Under the pieces are notes generated by a model. That model did no database searches and was not told the DNA's origin. It saw only the letters and a program-made list of their open reading frames with translations. From assembly GCF_000230715.2 (NCBI RefSeq), contig NC_019792.1:3410001-3474000 (forward strand): a stretch of 64,000 nt of DNA, read 5' to 3'. Shown piece after piece: positions 57,662 to 64,000 of this stretch (the first letter of the stretch is position 1; each line of letters starts with the position of its first letter). The position numbers and the translations under genes were made by a program. The stretch comes from Natronobacterium gregoryi SP2. Lineage in GTDB: Archaea > Halobacteriota > Halobacteria > Halobacteriales > Natrialbaceae.

Positions 57662-58828
57662 TCACTCCATATTCTGGAGTGTCTGGAGCTTCTTATCGTC
57701 AATCAAGTCGGCATCTTCTTCCAGCAATTCGTCTTTGTGTTGCTTGATTTTCTCTCGAACAGTAGATTTGCTATCGTAATCCGAGAACGCTACTATATCA
57801 GACATGGACCTGTCGGTGAAAGCGTAGACCGCAGCAAGTTTCTCGTCTTCTTTCTCCTGCTTGAAGTCCTCAAATTCCTCCTTCGTAGCGAAGTCATCTT
57901 CTTCTTTGTCCTCGTCATCGAAAATGAATTTCCCTTCGTCGTAGGTCTCAAAGTGGATATCCGTCGGAGGAACACCGTCAAGTCGTTCCATGAGGTCTCC
58001 ACCTTCTCTGTCCTTCAGCGTCTTGAATATCTTAGCCTGTGTGAGAGCCGATTTATGGACGAACACGGTACACAGTGCCCGTAGAGCCTTGTCTATATCC
58101 TTTCCATCCTGCCCTATAAGGAACATATGAGCGTTAGATTTCCGGGCCAGCTTCAGCACTTTCGCTAACTGTTTCGCTCGATGTTGGTCAGCTCCGACTC
58201 CCGTAAAAATTTGCGCCGCTTCGTCGATTATCATCACAAACGGCGGGAGGTCTTCGCCTGCCTGCATCCTGTCACGGCGGTCTTCAAGTAGTTCGACTAG
58301 CCGAGAATAACGTTTAATCTCCATATCAATATCATCAGACTTCATGTTCGCCGCTGTGATGATGTCTTGGTCCCGGTAGATGAACTGGAAAACCTCCAAC
58401 ATCAGGGCTGAGAAGTCTGTTTTCCCGTGACCCATCGCTCCGAACACATAGGCGAGGAACACGGGTTGGGATTCGACTGCCTTCACTAACTTCATCAACG
58501 CTTTGAATCCGCTTGCATCAGTCTCGTAGCCCACAATCCCACTCTGGTAGGATAAGTGGGTCATGTTCCCCCGGAGGATACTTTCAGTTGAACTCTTCGT
58601 GGCGTGTTTTTGCACTACCCAGTGACAGTATGGCGTCTCTCCGAAGCTGTCGTAATCACCGTACGGCTCGAAGTGGAGAGCGCACTGGTGGAGATGGTTC
58701 AACGTTCGTTCGTCGGTTACAAGCCCCGTCCACCAGTAGTGTGGAGACTCGTCTTGTTTGGGAAGATTTCCATCTACGAATTCTTTGAATTCGGCTTCTA
58801 TCGGGCGTTCACGGGCGTTTGCGCTCAT
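57662..58828 (-). CDS. P-loop ATPase of the HerA/FtsK-like type
   Basis: 388 residues. Walker A at 130-137 (GAMGHGKT) and Walker B at about 198-205 (FVMIIDEAAQ), followed by a sensor-like HMFLIGQDGKD strand. The C-terminal ~80 residues are charged helices. No membrane helix. In pleomorphic haloarchaeal viruses a VP8-type ATPase closes the structural block, and HerA/FtsK proteins pump DNA, so a packaging or DNA-transfer motor is inferred. Coupled by ATGA to the upstream membrane protein gene. Confidence 0.75.
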   Translation of the reverse strand: MSANARERPIEAEFKEFVDGNLPKQDESPHYWWTGLVTDERTLNHLHQCALHFEPYGDYDSFGETPYCHWVVQKHATKSSTESILRGNMTHLSYQSGIVGYETDASGFKALMKLVKAVESQPVFLAYVFGAMGHGKTDFSALMLEVFQFIYRDQDIITAANMKSDDIDMEIKRYSRLVELLEDRRDRMQAGEDLPPFVMIIDEAAQIFTGVGADQHRAKQLAKVLKLARKSNAHMFLIGQDGKDIDKALRALCTVFVHKSALTQAKIFKTLKDREGGDLMERLDGVPPTDIHFETYDEGKFIFDDEDKEEDDFATKEEFEDFKQEKEDEKLAAVYAFTDRSMSDIVAFSDYDSKSTVREKIKQHKDELLEEDADLIDDKKLQTLQNME

Positions 58829-59670
58829 TCGTCATCACCTCCTTCAGAGTCGTCCTTGTCACGGTCGGGAAGCTGGTATTGCCCTTCTCGCAGGTCGTGG
58901 TCCTCTTCTTCCCGCTTACGTTCAGTCTCTTCAATGTGTTCTCGAACAGGAGAGTTCGGAAGTTCACCTTCCGCAAGTGTCTCTCGCTCGAAGTCCCGAA
59001 TCATCCGGTTAGTCTCACGAGCGGCGTCCTCTGTGGCGTAATCTTTCCGCCGTGAGTCTGTTTCAACGGCAGCTTGGTACTTGCCGTCTCGGTCTTCTAT
59101 AACCTTCTCTAGCTTGTCCTCGTGGACTCGAAGTTCATACATAGACATATTGCCGATATCGGGCGCAACAGCAATGTTATCGTCTTTATAGTACGCTACT
59201 GCTTCGTAGAAATTGCCGTTGAAGTTGAGTGCAGATGTGTTCGTTTTCTCACCCATAAATCGTGGAGCGTCTGAATCGTACAGATACACATCTAGGTCGC
59301 TCCAGTCTCGTTCTGAAAGTTCGAAGCCTCCACCAACACCGCCGTTAGCGACGTTAGTAGCGAATAGTTCCCGGTCGTCCGTACGGTACAGCATGTAGGC
59401 AACAACCGTCCCCGGTATCAAACTCAGTATGATGAACCAGAAGGCAATGTTGAGAAACCCACCGTAAGGGTCTCCAAAGAGTCCAAATCCAAGCACATCG
59501 AGCAATCCGAAGAACGCTATCACCAGCAAAGTGAAAAATGGTGCTATACCTATAACAGCTATTTTCACCCAGTAGAGTACCGTTCTGATTCCTTCTCCAA
59601 TGTACTGGATATTCGTTTTTTGATTTTCTTTCTCTTCCTCAGATTCATGTTGGTAAGTATTCCCCGTCAT
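58825..59670 (-). CDS. Membrane protein with two N-terminal TM segments
   Basis: 281 residues. A short charged N-terminus is followed by TM1 KIAVIGIAPFFTLLVIAFFG and TM2 IAFWFIILSLIPGTVVAYML. A soluble cytoplasmic-type domain follows (YDSDAPRFMGEKTNTSALNF), ending in charged helices. ATGA overlaps join it to the ATPase gene and to the upstream gene, so it may anchor the ATPase at the membrane. Confidence 0.7.
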   Translation of the reverse strand: MTGNTYQHESEEEKENQKTNIQYIGEGIRTVLYWVKIAVIGIAPFFTLLVIAFFGLLDVLGFGLFGDPYGGFLNIAFWFIILSLIPGTVVAYMLYRTDDRELFATNVANGGVGGGFELSERDWSDLDVYLYDSDAPRFMGEKTNTSALNFNGNFYEAVAYYKDDNIAVAPDIGNMSMYELRVHEDKLEKVIEDRDGKYQAAVETDSRRKDYATEDAARETNRMIRDFERETLAEGELPNSPVREHIEETERKREEEDHDLREGQYQLPDRDKDDSEGGDDE

Positions 59671-60221
59671 TTGCCAAACACCTTTTTACCACCTGTTATT
59701 TTATCGATGAAACTGAACAAGAGAAGCCCTGAAGCCACGATACTCCCGAAGGAGAAGACAATCCCAGATACGATGTAAACTGGACTCCACTCATCACCAG
59801 ACGGTGGCCCACGTATAGGCGGGTCAGAGAGGTCGTCGGTCATGTACCGTGACGAATCGATTGTAAATGTCACAACGGGGTCCTCCTCAACATCGACAGT
59901 AACGACGTTCTCACCTTGCTCTAAGCGCATATCTTCCACTGGGGGAAGGGCACCACCACCAGATGTACCATCATCAGCATAGGAACCCGAAACACCTGCC
60001 CTATCAGACTCGATGACAGCTTCTACTTCACCATCATCCGTTTCCCGGTATTCAACAAGCCTCACACTGTCTGAAAACTCGAATTCGTAATTCTGTACCT
60101 CGTTAACTTCTTCGTCCTCTTGTTCTTGCGCCGAGACCTCGACGGAGACCAACCCCATGAGGAGACCGGCGACAAGCAAGAGAACTACAACTCCAACAAG
60201 TATTTTCAATATTCTAAACAT
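59667..60221 (-). CDS. Secreted-type membrane protein with C-terminal TM
   Basis: 184 residues. An N-terminal signal sequence (LKILVGVVVLLLVAGLLMGL, cleavage near VSAQEQ) precedes a beta-rich extracytoplasmic domain (ENVVTVDVEEDPVVTFTIDS) and a C-terminal membrane helix (IVSGIVFSFGSIVASGLLLF). Type I topology, like virus envelope or pilus-type accessory proteins. Confidence 0.7.
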   Translation of the reverse strand: MFRILKILVGVVVLLLVAGLLMGLVSVEVSAQEQEDEEVNEVQNYEFEFSDSVRLVEYRETDDGEVEAVIESDRAGVSGSYADDGTSGGGALPPVEDMRLEQGENVVTVDVEEDPVVTFTIDSSRYMTDDLSDPPIRGPPSGDEWSPVYIVSGIVFSFGSIVASGLLLFSFIDKITGGKKVFGK

Positions 60222-60285
60222 ACATTATTATATATGTTTTAGAAGAATAAAGAATCACCGACGAGAAGAGTGTAATCTAGCGATT

Positions 60286-60999
60286 TTACTGCCGTATAGC
60301 TATTCCTAGGATAGCTACTACACCGAAAAGAACCACAATTACAATTCCAGTGAGAGCGATGGCTTCCATGCTAAGTTCGTCCCCGGATTCTCCACCGCCA
60401 CCACCAGCGTCTTCGTCGTCCTCGAACTCAACTGTTTCTTCGCTCGTATCAACGGTCACAGTGCCATCTCCAGTGATTTCCAAGGTCTCCTCGATGGTTT
60501 CAGTTTCTATCTCCACGGTGTGTTCTCCGTCTGTGATTTCTGAGAACGTAGCAAGCCCGTCACTGTCAGTCTCAATGGTTTCCTCGCCAATCGTGACCTC
60601 TGCTTCTTCTACAGCTTCATCATCGTCAGAAACGTCCACATCGACCTCGTGTGTAGTCTCTTCTTCGTCTTCGTCGTCAGAGTCATCCTCTTCAGCAGTG
60701 AGAGTGAGCGTCACGGTCTCGTCCTCTCCATCGATGGAAACGCTTTCTTCGCCCTCTTCGAAGCCATCAGCGTCGGCTGTGGCCGTGTAATCACCATCCT
60801 CTAACTCAGTTTTATCCACTTCTTCCCCGTCTTCGTCTTCGACCGTCACATCGGGGTCCTCGATTGCTACCCCATCTTCGTCTTCAACTTCCACTGTTAA
60901 TTCATAAGTCGATTCTTCTGCTGCTACTGCACCAGTCATAACAGACATGATAACAGCGATTGCTACAATTGCTGCACCTATTTTTGATTTATCAAGCAT
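60286..60999 (-). CDS. Surface protein with tandem carboxypeptidase-regulatory-like domains
   Basis: 237 residues. A signal peptide (SKIGAAIVAIAVIMSVMTGAVAA) is followed by two beta-sandwich repeats, each with a DGDYTATADADGFEEG or DGEHTVEIETETIEET closing strand. They are separated by a Asp/Glu-rich linker; then come Gly-rich DAGGGGGESGDELS and a C-terminal TM (IALTGIVIVVLFGVVAILGI). An extremely acidic extracellular stalk anchored at its C-terminus. Confidence 0.75.
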   Translation of the reverse strand: MLDKSKIGAAIVAIAVIMSVMTGAVAAEESTYELTVEVEDEDGVAIEDPDVTVEDEDGEEVDKTELEDGDYTATADADGFEEGEESVSIDGEDETVTLTLTAEEDDSDDEDEEETTHEVDVDVSDDDEAVEEAEVTIGEETIETDSDGLATFSEITDGEHTVEIETETIEETLEITGDGTVTVDTSEETVEFEDDEDAGGGGGESGDELSMEAIALTGIVIVVLFGVVAILGIAIRQ

Positions 61000-61056
61000 A
61001 CAATAATTAATATGTTATAAAAGAACTAAGGTGTGTGGCCGAAAGGAAGGTTGATT

Positions 61057-63180
61057 TCACGTAGTGGGGTGGGCTCGGAACACCACGTATCCGATAGTAA
61101 GTAGGACTCCGCCGATGAAGACAAATACAATCACTACACCAGCACCAAGACCGAGACCTTCCCAGAGTCCCCAGCCATCATCGTCTCCGCCCGCCGAGAT
61201 GTGGTCATTATGCTCTACTGCGTCACGGATGTCCTGCGTGTCATCGATACGGTCTACGATAGTCACACCATCGTACGATGTGTCCACTCCTTCGTCCACT
61301 GGAACAACATCCACTTCGTCTCCAGAATCACCGTATGCTTCTTCCAGAGTCCAACCGTCATCAAGGGTTACACGGTCGGTTTCTTCTGCGTCGTCTTGAT
61401 AAATCATATCAGCCCCAACGTCGTATTCTTCGCCCGTCTGGAACCCGTACACGTCTGTTAGGCGGTCATCAGCAACCAGCATGTACGTGTCAGACGACTC
61501 GGTAACTGTTTCACCATCATCATCGAATTCAACAAACGATTCAAACAGGGCGAATTCATCGTCCTGAAGCCCGTCTTCGTCTACTTCAACAGTGATTATG
61601 TCTCCATCTGTATCTATAGATACAGCATCCTCATCAGCGTTAATCACATCAACACCGATTTCTTCGGTATCATACCCTGAACTGTCTTCAAACTCAATTT
61701 CGAGAACACCGTCCTCAAACTCCATTTCGTCACGGTGTTGGTAATCGGTAAGACTGACTTCACCTTCCGAATCGGCAAGGTCTTGTGGTTCATCTGCATT
61801 AAGGCGTGGTGCGTCATCCGGGTTAGTCATGACCAGACCTCCAGTGTATTCATCACCGTCTTCTTCCACGACCATCTGTTGGTCAGGGTCAGTTACACTA
61901 GCTCCTGTCATCCTCTCGAAATACAGGTCCACAGCGGCCTGTGTGCCCATAGCAGAACCGTACTCTGTCACAAACTCTCTTGGTCCGAAATATTCATCAG
62001 GAGCTTTCTCTCCCGCATCTACATTATCGTAGTACTCTTCTGGGCGGTCAGACATCATCTCAACCGCCTCAATTCGCTCTTCTTGGACGTACTCAAGATG
62101 GGTTCGAAGGTTATTGTCGAGCGTTGAAACTGTTGTTTCGCTACTTTCAGACGAGTTAGGGTCTTCAGCTACTATCGAAACTGAGTAACTATCATCACTA
62201 CCTGTTTCCGCTATACTCGTTGTATCCGGTTCTGAAAGAGCGTCAGCGTCAGCATCTTCGTAGTGGTAGAGTGTTGCGTATACACCGTTCTCATGTTGTT
62301 TATCAGGGTCTATTTGAAACACGAGGTCAGTACGCTCAGTGGCGTCAGTATCGCCTGTATTATCCCACGGGTCAGCGAATCCCGGGTCGTCGTCAGTCAT
62401 TTCAACATCCTCGATAGCGGTGATGTATTCTAATTCTTCGCCAGCTTCCGTCGTCATCGTGTCTGTGACTAGTTCAGAATCACCAGTCACATCCACTGTA
62501 ACATCCATCTGTCCACGGTAAAGGGTAGCAGTCCCTCTGTGGTATGTCGTTTGTGAGATTTGGATATCGTAGATATTATCTGCGTTATCGGCTTCTGAGG
62601 TTGCTTGGTCCCAGTTATGATACTCAGACCAGAATTCATTGTGAGCCCCCACATCTTCGTGTTCTAAGTCACCGACGAAATTCCGATACGTGCTGTTGAA
62701 ATAGTCCAGTATAGCGTTATTAGCTGCCACTTCTGCCTCAGATAACGGTTCGTCCTCGTAGCGGTGTTCAACAACCTCTTGTTCACCATCGGCAAAGGCG
62801 AAATACGCGAGGTCTTCGTGGCGGTCGTCAGCCATGTCTCCACGGAGTTCGGCCCACATCTGGTCCAGCGAGGCGTGGTGATTGTATGCAGCTTGTTCTA
62901 ACTCGAAGGCGTCACTAGCTTCATCGGGGTCATCTAAGTACGATGATGCCACACAATAAGCCCCCATCATAGCGCCCCCGCCAACTATCCAAGCGTAGGA
63001 ATTATCACATACTCCATCATCATCGTCCGCTACTGCTGTACCAGAGTGTGCATTAATTGACTCAGAAGAGTCTCCAATACCACTAAAACCGCCCATGAGA
63101 GGCATAGTGAACATGCTCAATGCCATCACGAGGGCAAATGTCACAGCCACTAGCCGTCGTCTTGTTTTTGTATATCTCAT
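61057..63180 (-). CDS. Large spike/envelope-like surface protein
   Basis: 707 residues. A basic signal peptide (MRYTKTRRRLVAVTFALVMA) is followed by an N-terminal helical region (DLAYFAFADGEQEVVEHRYE and others), a long acidic beta-rich ectodomain, and a C-terminal TM (LGLGAGVVIVFVFIGGVLLT) with a short cytoplasmic tail ending AHPTT. Only two cysteines follow the signal. This plan matches single-pass spike proteins of pleomorphic haloarchaeal viruses, although it is larger than typical ones. Spike function is inference from architecture and gene order. Confidence 0.7.
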   Translation of the reverse strand: MRYTKTRRRLVAVTFALVMALSMFTMPLMGGFSGIGDSSESINAHSGTAVADDDDGVCDNSYAWIVGGGAMMGAYCVASSYLDDPDEASDAFELEQAAYNHHASLDQMWAELRGDMADDRHEDLAYFAFADGEQEVVEHRYEDEPLSEAEVAANNAILDYFNSTYRNFVGDLEHEDVGAHNEFWSEYHNWDQATSEADNADNIYDIQISQTTYHRGTATLYRGQMDVTVDVTGDSELVTDTMTTEAGEELEYITAIEDVEMTDDDPGFADPWDNTGDTDATERTDLVFQIDPDKQHENGVYATLYHYEDADADALSEPDTTSIAETGSDDSYSVSIVAEDPNSSESSETTVSTLDNNLRTHLEYVQEERIEAVEMMSDRPEEYYDNVDAGEKAPDEYFGPREFVTEYGSAMGTQAAVDLYFERMTGASVTDPDQQMVVEEDGDEYTGGLVMTNPDDAPRLNADEPQDLADSEGEVSLTDYQHRDEMEFEDGVLEIEFEDSSGYDTEEIGVDVINADEDAVSIDTDGDIITVEVDEDGLQDDEFALFESFVEFDDDGETVTESSDTYMLVADDRLTDVYGFQTGEEYDVGADMIYQDDAEETDRVTLDDGWTLEEAYGDSGDEVDVVPVDEGVDTSYDGVTIVDRIDDTQDIRDAVEHNDHISAGGDDDGWGLWEGLGLGAGVVIVFVFIGGVLLTIGYVVFRAHPTT

Positions 63181-63200
63181 AAATTGAAAGTCACCCGTGT

Positions 63201-63401
63201 TTAAAGGTCGTCTACGAACCCTTTACCAGCCATCACAGCCGCTACAATACCAATCAGCACAAAGAACAACCCAATCACTTCACCGCCTGTATCAAGCCGT
63301 GACAGGAGTTCTACGCCGATATTCAGTTCTAAACCGTACAGTGCAACTACAATGCTATTGATTATAGCAAACACCTTTGTCGTTATGTCATCTAAACTCA
63401 T
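63201..63401 (-). CDS. Small membrane protein with two hydrophobic segments
   Basis: 66 residues (MSLDDITTKVFAIINSIVVA). Hydrophobic segments FAIINSIVVALYGLELNIGV and IGLFFVLIGIVAAVMAGKGF enclose a short charged loop. It lies 20 bp upstream of the spike-like gene, where pleomorphic viruses carry their small matrix-type membrane protein. First gene of the block. Confidence 0.65.
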   Translation of the reverse strand: MSLDDITTKVFAIINSIVVALYGLELNIGVELLSRLDTGGEVIGLFFVLIGIVAAVMAGKGFVDDL

Positions 63402-64000
63402 AATGCATTTAATACATATGAGAGCTAAGAATAAATGTCTATGGTCGGATGGATAGTAGTGTGAATTAAACTGGTTAGCTACTACAGTTGAAAAGCGGGG
63501 AGAGAACGGGCGTGAACGGGATATTCACCCGCGAAATCAACAAGGCAGGGCTTTTGAGTTTGACACAGATTCCAGACGTATGACGAACGAGGAGCCCTGA
63601 AACAGACGTACACAGTTCGAATCAGTATTTAACACATCACCTCCAACATAAACTTGGATGGCAAACCCTAAAGGACTTGTCACGATTTGAAATGCATCTC
63701 TCCGACAGGGCCGCACCGCAATTTCGATTCAAGAAGGAAAGTCGGTCTCTGCCTAGAAGGAGTGGAACCCCACCTGTAGGAGACCGGGGGAAGTCCACCT
63801 CGTGGAAGGTCGTGGAGACCTCCAGAAAACTGTAGGTAAGAGAGCTAGGACACAGTGAGGAATCTCCTGTTGGAAACTCGTGGACACCAAAAATAGCTAA
63901 TTCCAAGTCTCTTCCCACGAGCTAGGGAAATCTGGGTGGTCTTCGAGAAGACCTCGATGCTGTGCCAGACTCAGATACTCTACCCGGTATCTGTGAACGC
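63402..64000. other. Non-coding region at the window end
   Basis: About 600 bp without a convincing gene. It contains a hairpin around 63509-63532 (CGGGCGTGAA...TATTCACCCG), a perfect palindrome GGTCTTCGAGAAGACC at 63938-63953, and several related CTCGTGGA words between 63790 and 63890 that suggest a structured RNA or a replication/attachment region of the element. Confidence 0.4.

Larger units (their letters stand above)
43150..64000. mobile_element. AT-rich provirus-like integrated element (right end outside window)
   Basis: Base composition drops visibly at about 43.15 kb and stays AT-rich to the window end, with a different codon choice (many AAT, ATA, TTA). It starts with RHH and integrase genes beside rfcL. 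It contains a serine recombinase, a restriction-modification gene and a block of membrane proteins plus ATPase in an order resembling pleomorphic haloarchaeal viruses. No left or right att repeat could be matched within the window. Confidence 0.75.

Noticed and set aside
57533-58084. 183-codon plus-strand frame opposite the ATPase
   Set aside because: Antisense shadow crossing the ATPase stop and intergenic DNA; hydrophobic and motif-free.
61057-63180. Possibility that the 707-residue protein is an archaeal fusexin (Fsx1/HAP2-like)
   Set aside because: Only two cysteines and a single C-terminal membrane helix; fusexins are disulfide-rich, so the spike-like reading is preferred.
63637-63918. 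93-codon minus-strand frame near the window end
   Set aside because: Low-quality composition, no start signal, and it covers repeated CTCGTGGA words; treated as non-coding.

Overview
The window is haloarchaeal chromosome, probably from a Natrinema/Haloterrigena-type member of the Natrialbales. The supporting signs are GC-rich DNA with very acidic proteins, TATA-type promoters with leaderless starts, Tat lipoproteins, HalOD1 proteins, an archaeal clamp-loader large subunit and a haloarchaeal type I-B CRISPR-Cas system. The genus is inference. I see no rRNA or intact tRNA gene.

Layout. 1-2749: the end of a tail-module-like provirus (LamG-like tail end, then an FN3-containing 800-residue structural protein). 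2750-3160: a decayed minus-strand ORF and the CRISPR leader. 3161-11255: a giant array; I count 123 uniform 30-bp repeats plus one degenerate terminal repeat, so 123 spacers. 11442-20774: one compact operon cas6-cas8b-cas7-cas5-cas3-cas4-cas1-cas2. The trailer end of the array, not the leader, faces the cas genes. 20801-22413: insertion-sequence debris (IS1595-type element abutting a truncated IS5-type transposase and a gene stump).

22446-33165: a GC-rich integrative element. It has paralogous small regulators with palindromic operators, two polycistronic operons of small acidic proteins, an Orc1/Cdc6-like AAA+ protein, a divergent pair of zinc-ribbon genes around GGTGGTAGTGG-type repeats, a zinc-finger-rich operon and a tyrosine recombinase at the right edge. 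33166-43122: ordinary chromosome (membrane protein with RHH partner, universal stress protein, HalOD1 protein, thioesterase, RNase H-fold exonuclease, thiolase plus DUF35 partner, rfcL). It is peppered with a ~75-bp palindromic repeat whose edge often supplies the stop codon of the neighbouring gene.

43150 to the window end: a visibly AT-richer element inserted just upstream of rfcL. It opens with an RHH protein and a tyrosine integrase and carries a serine recombinase, a uS10-like protein, a single-chain type IIG-like restriction-modification enzyme, tandem zinc-ribbon paralogs, lipoproteins, an AbrB protein and a PIN-like protein. It ends with a minus-strand module of a small two-TM protein, a 707-residue spike-like protein, three more membrane proteins and a P-loop ATPase. 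That order resembles the conserved block of pleomorphic haloarchaeal viruses, so I read it as a candidate pleolipovirus-like or vesicle-forming provirus (inference).

The most informative observations are internal to the array. Two overlapping spacers reconstruct their own target and show TTC directly 5' of one protospacer, which is the known haloarchaeal I-B PAM. Two further spacer pairs are 5'-anchored re-acquisitions with different 3' ends. One spacer is the 3' end of a tRNA gene.
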